Source of the DNA: Nocardia iowensis
GTDB taxonomy: Bacteria; Actinomycetota; Actinomycetes; Mycobacteriales; Mycobacteriaceae
Assembly: GCF_019222765.1 (NCBI RefSeq)
Contig: NZ_CP078145.1
Coordinates: forward strand, 8,618,001 to 8,682,000
DNA: 64,000 nt
Reading direction: 5' to 3'
Shown here: positions 16,449-23,759 of the stretch, in pieces
How the letters are laid out: each line of letters begins with the position of its first letter
Numbering within the stretch: the first letter of the stretch is position 1
The notes under the pieces: model-generated
Told to the model about the DNA's origin: nothing
Seen by the model: only the letters and a program-made list of their open reading frames with translations
Database searches by the model: none
Translations under genes and position numbers: made by a program

Positions 16449-16643
16449 CTACGGCGTGGTCGGGGCCGGCTTGCCCGACGAGCCCGTCGCAAGCAGCTTG
16501 GCGAGGTCGACGATGAGTGTGGCCGAGCCGGTTTCCACCGGCGGGGTGGTGCCGGTGTCCTGAGCCGAAGCCAGGCCCGAACCGGCCATGACGATGCCGG
16601 CGGTAGCAGCGAACACAAGGCCGAACACGCGAATCTTGCTCAT
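16449..16643 (-). CDS. Small secreted protein (64 aa)
   Basis: Starts MSKIRVFGLVFAATAGIVMA with a typical Sec signal: basic N terminus, hydrophobic core, and a probable cleavage site at ASA-Q near residue 27. The mature part is only about 37 residues, Thr/Pro-rich at both ends with a short VDLAKLLATG helix. GGGGAAG lies about 10 nt upstream of the ATG. It is a single gene on the strand of the phage-like element, framed by a hairpin downstream and a 470-bp gap upstream. Whether it belongs to the element or is host DNA is unclear, and no function is recognised. Confidence 0.65.
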   Translation of the reverse strand: MSKIRVFGLVFAATAGIVMAGSGLASAQDTGTTPPVETGSATLIVDLAKLLATGSSGKPAPTTP

Positions 16644-17115
16644 TTAGAAATCTTCCCCTTGAAGAATTTGTCCCTCCATCGGCGACCTGCTGGTAGCCGA
16701 GCAAGGTTTTTCTATCACAGGGTTTCGTCGGCTAGCGACCCTTCAGCCACTCCGGGAAGGGAGGTGTAATTGCCCATCGATAGCGGGGGACTCACCACGA
16801 GTATTTCGGAACAATGCCTGCAAATCTGATGTTCCACAGCGACTTCTGCGGTACACCGTGCGGCGCACGGCCTTCATCCACGAACCGGCATCTTGACGCC
16901 CTGTCAGTAGCACCCGGCACCGGTGATCCCTTGCGGTCTCGACGACAGATCCAGCAACCCCGGAGCATGGGCACTGGACAATTCTGCTCACCTATAGCTA
17001 CCCAGCAAAGCGAGAGTTATGTTGTGATTCATTTCATAAGTAATCACTGTAACTTTCCGCGACCGCCAGCCGACCTGCGCCGAATTACGTTTTGAAGTAG
17101 CTCAATTCGAGCCTT
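16644..17115. other. 472-bp intergenic stretch, no gene recognised
   Basis: Several short frames exist, but none has a convincing start, composition or family. AT content rises near 17015-17060, which may mark a promoter for the leftward 64-aa secreted protein gene. No tRNA or attachment site was seen. Confidence 0.4.
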
Positions 17116-17796
17116 TCACCCGACTCGCGCTCGGCGTCGAATGGGATACGCCAGATGTTCGTCCAACACTTCACCCACGATGTACAACTCCGGCCACCCC
17201 GGCGCCCACGGTCCGGGTAGCGGCGCGATTTTCCCAGCGTCCCTGAGTGTTTGGATGCGCCGCACGGTGAGACCCTGATACTCGTCGCCGAGTTCCTTTG
17301 CGAGCGTGGCGATCCCGGACGCGTTTAGCCGGTGCTGTCGCGCCTTCGTCACCATTGCCTCGTCCAGCACAACCGGCGCGGCGGGCGGGCAGACTATCCA
17401 CAGGGCGGCCTGCACCACCGTACGGATCTCACCGGGCGCGCTCTCCGCGCCTTCGGTCATGGCCAACGCGATGAGATTTCGGTCGAGCCACCGAGCCAGG
17501 CCTGGAGTGGACGGGGAACCGGTGTATTCGAGACCACGGTGCTCACACACGAGTCGCACCCAGGACACCAGTACCGCGTGCAACTCGTCGGCGGCACGGG
17601 AGGCTGCGGGGTTGTATGGCAGTGGCTGCTCGCTCGGCCTACGGTTCATCCGATAGTCGCCGCGCGTGCTGAGCCGCGACTGCCGGGTGAGCGAAATGCC
17701 GAGATCCTCAGCGAGATCGGGGATTTCGCGGAGCAGCTCGGCGAGGGCGCGCAGTTCGATGCGGTCGAGGTAGAGGTGGTTGGGGTGCTCGATCAT
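17116..17796 (-). CDS. Phage-type protein of unknown function, possible DNA-binding (226 aa)
   Basis: Starts MIEHPNHLYLDRIELRALAE at an ATG (17796) overlapping the stop of the 14-codon mini-ORF as TGATG. The C-terminal half includes LNASGIATLAKELGDEYQGL followed by TVRRIQTLRDAGKI, which looks like a helix-turn-helix of MerR/excisionase-like or sigma-like type (helix, turn, recognition helix RRIQTLRDAGK). It ends ELYIVGEVLDEHLAYPIRRR. It is the last gene of the four-gene coupled set starting with the lysin-B-like gene. Similar genes occur in actinophage accessory modules, but I cannot name the family. Confidence 0.6.
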   Translation of the reverse strand: MIEHPNHLYLDRIELRALAELLREIPDLAEDLGISLTRQSRLSTRGDYRMNRRPSEQPLPYNPAASRAADELHAVLVSWVRLVCEHRGLEYTGSPSTPGLARWLDRNLIALAMTEGAESAPGEIRTVVQAALWIVCPPAAPVVLDEAMVTKARQHRLNASGIATLAKELGDEYQGLTVRRIQTLRDAGKIAPLPGPWAPGWPELYIVGEVLDEHLAYPIRRRARVG

Positions 17797-17840
17797 CAGG
17801 AACCGGCCTCGGCAGCGCATTGCGCAATGGTTGTCGTCAT
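17796..17840 (-). CDS. 14-codon coupled mini-ORF (MTTTIAQCAAEAGS)
   Basis: The ATG at 17840 overlaps the stop of the 264-aa gene (ATGA), and its TGA overlaps the ATG of the 226-aa gene (TGATG). Reading through it would hand ribosomes from one gene to the next without release. There is no independent ribosome-binding site. It is most simply a translational linker, though a real micropeptide cannot be excluded. Confidence 0.4.
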   Translation of the reverse strand: MTTTIAQCAAEAGS

Positions 17841-18631
17841 GGTGTCGCTTCCTCTTCGGTGGAATGCCAGTGGTCGAGCGACGTCACCGTGTGGTGGTCG
17901 CAGCGGAGCACGGGCGGATCGGGGTTGACGGCGAGCAGTTCGGCCGGTGGATGGCGCCAGCCCGCGTCGTCGCACATCGCGCAGCGGCGGGCGGCCTCGC
18001 GGCGCTGCACCGCATCGGTACGAAGGTCGTCGCCATGCGCGGCGTCCCACCGTTCCCTGGTTCGCCGGGCGTCGGCGCAGGCACCGCACGGCGGTGGCGC
18101 CGGATGGTGGCGGTGCACCGAGCATTGGCGAACGGGCGGAGCGGATCGCGCTCCCCTGGAAAAATTTCCAGGGTCATGGGCAGGGACAGGGGTTGCGATC
18201 GGCTCGGGCACTTGATCGGCAATGGGCCGAGCAACTGCCGAAGCCGCTGCCGGATCGGTTGTTCGAGCAACAGCTGAAGCACTTGCTTGCGTTCGAAGCT
18301 GTCGAGACTGCCCGGAAACCTGTCCGCCTTTGCGTCCCGCGGCGGCTCGCTTGCGGCGTCGGTCCTCGATTTCGGCCTTCGACATCTGTCGTTCGGTCCA
18401 GTCGTGGAACTGATAGCCGCCGTCCGCGATACTCCACAACCCCACTTCCACAAGCTTTTTCGCCTGCGCCGCCGAGCCGAGGCCGCGCACGATCGCGGCG
18501 GGCACGAAGCCCTCGGTGAGCTGTTGCATCGACCACGAACCCGCCCGCACCCACAGGCCCATCGCGGCGTTGCCCGCCGCGACGGCCTTGGGGTGGAAGC
18601 CGAGCTGGTCGTCGACTTGGAACCAGGGCAT
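17837..18631 (-). CDS. Phage replication-module-type protein with N-terminal winged helix (264 aa)
   Basis: Starts MPWFQVDDQLGFHPKAVAAG and continues NAAMGLWVRAGSWSMQQLTE, GFVPAAIVRGLGSAAQAKKL. This N-terminal pattern (residues 1-85) is widespread in phage proteins annotated as replication initiator/organiser-like or HTH proteins. A basic region (DRRRKRAAAGRKGGQ) follows, then a variable Ala/Pro-rich linker, then a C-terminal part with paired Cys (CGACADARRTRERW, ARRCAMCDDAGWRHP) that could bind zinc. Its ATG overlaps the stop of the lysin-B-like gene (TGATG). A replication or regulatory role is inferred only from the N-terminal resemblance. Confidence 0.6.
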   Translation of the reverse strand: MPWFQVDDQLGFHPKAVAAGNAAMGLWVRAGSWSMQQLTEGFVPAAIVRGLGSAAQAKKLVEVGLWSIADGGYQFHDWTERQMSKAEIEDRRRKRAAAGRKGGQVSGQSRQLRTQASASAVARTTDPAAASAVARPIADQVPEPIATPVPAHDPGNFSRGARSAPPVRQCSVHRHHPAPPPCGACADARRTRERWDAAHGDDLRTDAVQRREAARRCAMCDDAGWRHPPAELLAVNPDPPVLRCDHHTVTSLDHWHSTEEEATP

Positions 18632-19413
18632 CAGCGGGTTCCCTCGACCACCTCACGGTTGATCGCCTCGGCGAGCAGCCGGGCGAGGCCGTGCCGGAGG
18701 TAGGCGTCGGTGTGCCGCCCGTCGAACAGGTAACCGCGGGCGTACGCGACGGCACCGCCCCAACTGCGCCAGTGCTCCGGCGACCACCACCGTTGTAACT
18801 GCCGCCGGGTCGCGATCTCGATGAGGCTGTGCCCCCAGCGCACCATGGCTTCCGGGCTGGACAGGCTGAAATACGCACTGAGGTCGGCGATCAGGCGCAG
18901 CGGGTTGCCCGCGGGCAGTGCGGTGATCGGATCCCCCGCCGCGGCAACCCAATACGCCGGAATATTGGCGATGTCCCGCTGACCGACGACGCCGTAGCCG
19001 CCCGGATCACTGCCGAGGCACCGACCGGCCGGACGCAACGGGTCCGCGATCAGCGCACACGCAACCACCTCCAAGTGCGGGAAGTGGCCCTGCCCGATGT
19101 CGGCCGCGAGATCGCCCGCGATACCCGCGCCCTGTGAATAACCGGCCAGCAGTACTCGATTGGGGGTTGCTTCGATCGCTTCGATCAGCGCCCGCCGACC
19201 CGCGGCGACGCTGTCCGCGAAGGCGACGTGTCGCCCGTAGTCCGCCGGATAGGGCACCATTCGCACGACAAAGCGCCGCGGGTCGAGGGCTTCGGCGAAA
19301 GCGGCGGTGATCGGATCACCCTTCGAATTCCAGGTTCCGCCGACGATCAGTACATCGATGACCTCACCGGGAGAGAGCAGTTTGCCGAATAGTCGGCGGC
19401 CGAAAATGGCCAC
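18631..19413 (-). CDS. Lysin-B-like alpha/beta hydrolase (mycolyl-arabinogalactan esterase type)
   Basis: A 260-aa protein from a GTG at 19413 with AAAGGA 9 nt upstream. It has a cutinase-like core: VLIVGGTWNS as first strand, the nucleophile elbow G-Y-S-Q-G-A in LLAGYSQGAGIAGDLAADIG, an Asp-containing loop near DPITAL, and a His late in the chain (GRHTDAYLRHGL). GYSQGA followed by a helix is characteristic of mycobacteriophage LysB enzymes, which cleave mycolic acids from arabinogalactan so that particles can leave the host. No signal peptide is seen, as expected for LysB. No peptidoglycan-cutting lysin A is present in the window. A PE-PPE/cutinase-type host esterase is the main alternative. 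Confidence 0.7.
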   Translation of the reverse strand: MAIFGRRLFGKLLSPGEVIDVLIVGGTWNSKGDPITAAFAEALDPRRFVVRMVPYPADYGRHVAFADSVAAGRRALIEAIEATPNRVLLAGYSQGAGIAGDLAADIGQGHFPHLEVVACALIADPLRPAGRCLGSDPGGYGVVGQRDIANIPAYWVAAAGDPITALPAGNPLRLIADLSAYFSLSSPEAMVRWGHSLIEIATRRQLQRWWSPEHWRSWGGAVAYARGYLFDGRHTDAYLRHGLARLLAEAINREVVEGTR

Positions 19414-19503
19414 GAGCCTTGTCCTTTCGTGAATGACATGACCGGATGAGCCCATGACGGCGGCGCCCGATCAGGTCGGAGAAGGTGAAATGAGAAGCGC
19501 GGA

Positions 19504-19821
19504 TCAGCGGGGCGCGAGAGATGCCGGGCCGGGGCGTGCTGCCGCCGAGCGGCAGTGATCGCAGCTGTCGGTCTGCGCCGCAGTGGTTTCCAGCCGGAGG
19601 TTCGACGGGTGGGTGGCGATGGCGTTGCCTAGTTCGGCGCACAGGGGATTCGGATAGCCGTAGTCGACGTACACCATTCGGCGATCCACATCGACGACGA
19701 CGCCGTGTTCGACGGCACCGCGTTCGGCCGTCGTTCCCGTGTACGTGACGCGCGCACCGATGTGGTGCCGGAAGATGTCGAGGGCGGGGTTCGCGCGCCG
19801 GTTTCGCGACAGCTTGCTCAC
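19504..19821 (-). CDS. Hypothetical phage-element protein (105 aa)
   Basis: The ATG at 19821 overlaps the stop of the upstream 83-aa gene as ATGA. The middle reads GARVTYTGTTAERGAVEHGV followed by VVDVDRRMVYVDYGYPNPLC, a small SH3-like/KOW-like beta-barrel pattern. The end has CDHC, a possible metal-binding pair. Co-translation with the 83-aa gene and the strand place it in the early part of the element. No family is recognised. Confidence 0.55.
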   Translation of the reverse strand: MSKLSRNRRANPALDIFRHHIGARVTYTGTTAERGAVEHGVVVDVDRRMVYVDYGYPNPLCAELGNAIATHPSNLRLETTAAQTDSCDHCRSAAARPGPASLAPR

Positions 19822-20069
19822 CGCGGCCGCCGCTCGTCGTCGATCGGCGGTGCTGCCGGGTCCGGCGTGGCGACGAGTGTCGCGCTACGCACCCGCGCGT
19901 CCCGTGGATCGTGGATGAGAACCACGACGACGGCATGCGGTTCGTCGCCGCTGAGATAGGGAATGCCGGAGATCCCTGGGCGCCACGCGCTGAATCCGGC
20001 GAGCCTCGGCACATTCCGCACGGCGTGCTCGAGCGCCGTCGCTGCGGTAGCTGATCGATCGCTCAACAC
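19818..20069 (-). CDS. Hypothetical phage-element protein (83 aa)
   Basis: Starts at a GTG (20069) and reads MLSDRSATAATALEHAVRNV, then the beta-type stretch EPHAVVVVLIHDPRDARVRS. It is linked by an ATGA overlap to the 105-aa gene. No clear ribosome-binding site is visible, so the exact start is uncertain. It lies between the regulator pair and the lysin-B-like gene. No function is recognised. Confidence 0.5.
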   Translation of the reverse strand: MLSDRSATAATALEHAVRNVPRLAGFSAWRPGISGIPYLSGDEPHAVVVVLIHDPRDARVRSATLVATPDPAAPPIDDERRPR

Positions 20070-20178
20070 TGCCCATCCACCATTGGAGCCGGAGTGATTT
20101 GCGTCACAAAATGTTTGGTCGGTCGCGCCACTTCTGCGCGACCGGACCTGCCCGGCGACCGATGGGCATCAGTGACGG

Positions 20179-20403
20179 TCATCCCGCATCCCCTTCATCG
20201 GGCAGCAGGTCGAGGATGCGGCAATCCACCGCCGCGGCGATCCGAACAAGCTCGTCCACCGTGAACGAGCCGTGCGCGGCAAGCAGGCTGCGCAGGTCGG
20301 ATGCCGGTAGCCCGGAACGTGCAGCCAAGTCCCCGAGACCGAGTCCCGCGTCGGACATGGCGCGCCGCACTTTCCCGGCAACCATGTGGTCTAGATGTTC
20401 CAT
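20179..20403 (-). CDS. Small HTH (XRE/Cro-like) regulator of the element
   Basis: From an ATG at 20403, a 74-aa protein: MEHLDHMVAGKVRRAMSDAG, then LGLGDLAARSGLPASDLRSL, SFTVDELVRIAAAVDCRILDLLP. The DLAARSGLPASDLRSLL segment is a clear helix-turn-helix, and the rest fits the five-helix XRE fold. An open frame extends upstream (to 20505) without a better ribosome-binding site, so the start is tentative. It is divergent from the HTH gene at 20.5 kb, as in phage repressor/Cro switches, and is a candidate controller of the leftward tail/toxin genes. Confidence 0.65.
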   Translation of the reverse strand: MEHLDHMVAGKVRRAMSDAGLGLGDLAARSGLPASDLRSLLAAHGSFTVDELVRIAAAVDCRILDLLPDEGDAG

Positions 20404-20537
20404 ATGGAGCACAGTAAGGTCCGTTTGGACCTGCTGCAACTCATCATGGACCTTTATTGACGAAACAGTCGGTAGCTGCGGGAATCCTCGGCGTTTTTCC
20501 GGCATGTCGTTTGCCAGGTAGCCGTTCGGACCTCAGA
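20404..20537. promoter_or_regulatory. Divergent control region between two HTH genes
   Basis: A 134-bp region between the two regulator starts. It contains a TTGACG hexamer on the plus strand near 20457 and, at the rightward gene start, the interrupted palindrome CGGACCTCAGAATGGTCCG spanning the first ATG. Placement and symmetry fit operator sites of an immunity switch; promoter spacing could not be settled by eye. Confidence 0.4.
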
Positions 20538-20804
20538 ATGGTCCGTATGGGTGTGAAAAAGGTGGCTTCGGACATCAACCGCGCGGTCGGGGCAGAGCTC
20601 AGGGCGGCCAGAGCTCGGCGAGATCTGACGCGCCCGCAACTCGCCGCACTGACCGGTCTCGGCGTCAGCACGATTCAACGCTTCGAGAACGGCGACCGAT
20701 CGCCGGACATGCAGCAGTTGCACGCGTTGTGCACCGCGCTCGATATTCCGATGCGGGAGTTCGTGGCGCTGGCGCTGCGCGACGTGGAGCGCCCCGAGGA
20801 GTAA
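20538..20804 (+). CDS. XRE-family HTH repressor-like protein
   Basis: An 88-aa protein (ATG 20538 or 20547): ELRAARARRDLTRPQLAALT, then GLGVSTIQRFENGDRSPDMQ, QLHALCTALDIPMREFVALA. This is a textbook XRE helix-turn-helix (QLAALTGLGVSTIQRFENG). It is the only clearly rightward gene of the phage-like region and overlaps the possible upstream extension of the leftward HTH gene. It is probably the lysogeny-type repressor controlling the divergent promoter. The ribosome-binding site is weak, so the mRNA may be nearly leaderless. It marks the apparent right limit of the element. Confidence 0.7.
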   Translation: MVRMGVKKVASDINRAVGAELRAARARRDLTRPQLAALTGLGVSTIQRFENGDRSPDMQQLHALCTALDIPMREFVALALRDVERPEE

Positions 20805-21012
20805 CGCGGCAGCACCGAACATCGCCGCCCGCCGTCACTTCGAGTCTCGGCGGCGCGAAAGCTACTGCGCCCGACAGTAAGTCGAAACTACTTCGGACAA
20901 ACTGTTGCGGCGCAACAAGTCACGCCCGGAAAGCGGCACGAGCCGCTGAAAATCGACGGAAACCGCCGGTTGAGAGGGCCGTACGGCACCCCGCTGCCGT
21001 ACGGGCGCCGCG

Positions 21013-21273
21013 CTACGCGCAGCGCGGATCCGCACCCCCGTCGACCACCACCGTGTCGTCGACGGCAACACCGATGGAAGCTTCGGCGTACTGGAGAACC
21101 GCTTCGATCGGCTCGACACCCATTACCCACGCCGCGAGTACGACGTCGCACAGCGTGCCAATGCCCTGCACAACTCGCAGGGCCACTTCATCCCCGATAG
21201 CCGTACCCAGCGTGACTGCGGCGTTGGTTCCCCGCCCTGCCGCAAACGGTCTGACTGAGTCGATCTGGTCCAC
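21013..21273 (-). CDS. Small conserved-looking hypothetical protein (86 aa)
   Basis: Start chosen at GTG 21273, nine nt after AAGGGG; an in-frame GTG six codons upstream overlaps that site. The protein reads VDQIDSVRPFAAGRGTNAAV, TLGTAIGDEVALRVVQGIGT, then hydrophobic VLAAWVMGVEPIEAVLQYAE. It has regular codon use, is mildly hydrophobic and has no signal peptide. It stands alone between the phage-like region and the VanW gene. The function is not recognised. Confidence 0.5.
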   Translation of the reverse strand: MDQIDSVRPFAAGRGTNAAVTLGTAIGDEVALRVVQGIGTLCDVVLAAWVMGVEPIEAVLQYAEASIGVAVDDTVVVDGGADPRCA

Positions 21274-21541
21274 GACTGTTATCCCCTTCACTTCGCTCTA
21301 CCTTGAGCCCCAACTCCGAGACAGAACCGGACTGGCGTCCCGGAATCTGGCGTAGTTATATCCCATTAGTCGGGGGGTCGCTCACCAAAGTCGCCCTGCC
21401 GCAGAATGATTCGTTGCGCCCCTGGCTTACCAGCGACGCGCTGGAGGATAGCCACACATTTGCCTCAGGGTGCGCCGAAGGCAGCGCGGTACGACGGATG
21501 GCACCTCGAAGGAAAGGGGCGTTGCCCCGAAGTCGGTGCGG

Positions 21542-23452
21542 TCACTCACATTTCACGACGGGGATCGGATCGTATTTGACCGTCCGAGTCGTCCTGGAGA
21601 CCTCCCGACCGGTGCGCCGGTCGGTGATGATGCGGGTGTCGGAGATGGTGAATCCCGGTGCCCCCTCGGAGGCGATGCAGTCCTTGCCTTTCGGGAGCTT
21701 GATGGTGGTCGGCTCGGTCGGCTTGCTCTTCTCACCGGTCACCGATTCGACATTGAGTGTCTTGGTGCCCCAGAGGCGCACGGTCACTTCCGAATCCGTG
21801 GTGACGGCCTCGATGAAGACGCCGTTCGGGGTGTTGTTGCGGAAGCGCAGATCGATCGCGCCGTCGAAGACGGTTGCCTCGCGCGCGGCCGGGTAGCGGG
21901 AGATGTAATAGCTGTGCTCGGTGTGGCCCGCGTCCTCCATGCCGGCGAAATACGCGGCGTTGTAGAGGGTGGTGGCGAACTGGCTGATGCCACCGCCGAC
22001 GGCGGTGCTCGGCCTGCCGTGGTCGATGATGCCGGACTCCACGTAGCCTTCGGCGGTGCCGCGTGGTCCAGTGAAGTCGTTGAGCGAGAACGTGTCTCCC
22101 GGCTTCACCACCGCACCGTTCACCTTCTTGGCGACCACCTTGATGTTCACTCCGGACGGACCGCTGAATCCGTTGGTGGTGAAGCTGCCCATGGTCTCGA
22201 CGATGCCGAGCCCCTGCGCCGCTTCGGTGGTCAGCTTCGGCTCGATCTTTTCGTAGACGGCCTGACCGGTCCGCTCCTGTGGCGCGGCCAGCAGGGCGGT
22301 GAACTGCTCGAACGTCTTCGGCCAGTTGATCTTGTCGCCGACGACCGCGGGCACCACCGTCGGTTTGCCGCCGTGCAGCGCGAACGTCGCGTCCTTCGCC
22401 TCGATCTCCGACGGCGCGAGCTGGGGCGCCAGCAAACCGACCGCGACGTTCTGATCGACGGAAAGCGCCAGCCCGCCTTGCCCATCGGGCACGAACGACA
22501 GCGTGGTGGCGATCTGCTCCGGATCGAGCTTGGCCGACGCGCCCTTGCCCGCGAACACGATCGGCGCCCGCACCGCCGGCTCGGCCACATCGCGCAGCGC
22601 CTGCTCGACCGCTTCCGGTCGCACGGTCAGCGGCGCGGGGTGCACCGGGAGATCGAGCGCGGCACCGGCGATCCACTTGTCGATCAACTCGGCGCGCGCG
22701 GCGGCAATATCGAGCACCCGGCCGGGAACCGGCGCGACGGCGACCGGTCTGGCCTTGTCGAAGGCGATGGTGCCCTCGACCGACGGCCGATCGTGCACGC
22801 GCAGCGCCGTCAGCTGGCGATCCAGCGCCGCGTCGTCGACGGCGGTGACGGCCGCGACGTCGCGGGTGGTGAACAAGGAGGTGAGCCGGGTGACGGGGTT
22901 GAGCGGTTGCCCGCCGATGCGCGCCCAGGTTGCGTCCCAGTCCACACCCAGTCCCGCGGTGCCGGGGACGAGCCTGGTTTGCACGTCACCGATGCGCAGC
23001 GGCAACTCTCGCTCGGCTCGCGGGGTGAGTTCCGCACGCAATTCGGCGTCCGCGGCGTCGGTATCCAGGCCACCGACATCGACACCCGCGACGATCGTGC
23101 CGCGCGGCACCTCCCCCGAGGACAACACCAAGTCCACCGCATAGCCGATCCCGGCCGCGGCGAGTACCGCGCCGACCGCGATGCCCGCCCGCTTGACCAC
23201 GGTGCGGTTCAGCCGCTTCGCCGGCGGACCGGAGATGGGGCGCCGTGGCGGTGCCTGCCGCGCGCCGGACTCGGCCCGATGGGTGGCCCGCCTGGCGGGG
23301 GTGATCTGTAGTGGTTCCGTCGGCGCCGAGTCGCCGCCCCATTCCTGGGGCTGGTTTGCCTCGTGGGCCTGGGCCGATTCGAGCAGTTGACGTAAACCGA
23401 CCTCGCCCGCCGGTTGTGGGCCGCGGCGTCCGGTGCTCGACTGGCTCGTCAC
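21542..23452 (-). CDS. VanW-family membrane-anchored envelope protein
   Basis: A 636-aa protein from a GTG at 23452 after GGGGAGG. Residues 1-85 are polar and Gln/Arg-rich (cytosolic). One transmembrane segment follows near 88-110 (AGIAVGAVLAAAGIGYAVDL), then two related extracellular domains of peptidoglycan-binding (YoaR) type (GTIVAGVDVGGLDTDAADAE). Near the C terminus lies the VanW domain: KPGDTFSLNDFTGPRGTAEG, GGGISQFATTLYNAAYFAGM and RFRNNTPNGVFIEAV. VanW proteins occur in vancomycin-resistance loci and widely in Gram-positive envelopes; the biochemical function is not established. It is divergent from gnd. Confidence 0.85.
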   Translation of the reverse strand: MTSQSSTGRRGPQPAGEVGLRQLLESAQAHEANQPQEWGGDSAPTEPLQITPARRATHRAESGARQAPPRRPISGPPAKRLNRTVVKRAGIAVGAVLAAAGIGYAVDLVLSSGEVPRGTIVAGVDVGGLDTDAADAELRAELTPRAERELPLRIGDVQTRLVPGTAGLGVDWDATWARIGGQPLNPVTRLTSLFTTRDVAAVTAVDDAALDRQLTALRVHDRPSVEGTIAFDKARPVAVAPVPGRVLDIAAARAELIDKWIAGAALDLPVHPAPLTVRPEAVEQALRDVAEPAVRAPIVFAGKGASAKLDPEQIATTLSFVPDGQGGLALSVDQNVAVGLLAPQLAPSEIEAKDATFALHGGKPTVVPAVVGDKINWPKTFEQFTALLAAPQERTGQAVYEKIEPKLTTEAAQGLGIVETMGSFTTNGFSGPSGVNIKVVAKKVNGAVVKPGDTFSLNDFTGPRGTAEGYVESGIIDHGRPSTAVGGGISQFATTLYNAAYFAGMEDAGHTEHSYYISRYPAAREATVFDGAIDLRFRNNTPNGVFIEAVTTDSEVTVRLWGTKTLNVESVTGEKSKPTEPTTIKLPKGKDCIASEGAPGFTISDTRIITDRRTGREVSRTTRTVKYDPIPVVKCE

Positions 23453-23759
23453 GAACCGTCCTCCCCGTTCGGTTGAAATGGGACCCACACGATGCGAGTC
23501 TCCGCCAACGATAGTGGTCCACGCCGACAACGTCAGGCGAGCACCGAAGTGCAGCTAATTCCTTGCAAAGATCCCGGTGGGACACGCAAAGGGCCCCGCG
23601 CAGTTGCCGGGTCGGGGGTCTGGCAACTACGCGGAGCCGATCTGATTATCGGAGCGACGCGCGGTGCGTTACACAGCCGGACGAACCAGGATCTGATCGA
23701 CGCGAGACAATCGAGAACGACGAGTGTCCGGCCACCGCGCACACGAGGAGATGGATGGC
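23453..23759. other. 307-bp divergent intergenic region with a hairpin
   Basis: Should hold the promoters of the VanW gene (minus) and gnd (plus). A hairpin near 23600-23636 pairs AGTTGCC with GGCAACT across a G-rich loop, within GC-rich flanks. It could be a leader structure of the gnd transcript. No gene is seen. Confidence 0.4.

Noticed and set aside
16743..16991. 82-codon minus-strand frame in the 472-bp gap
   Set aside because: No ribosome-binding site, atypical composition and no family; treated as non-coding.
21470..23311. 613-codon plus-strand frame opposite the VanW gene
   Set aside because: No family resemblance, Arg/His/Gly-rich shadow of a well-supported gene.
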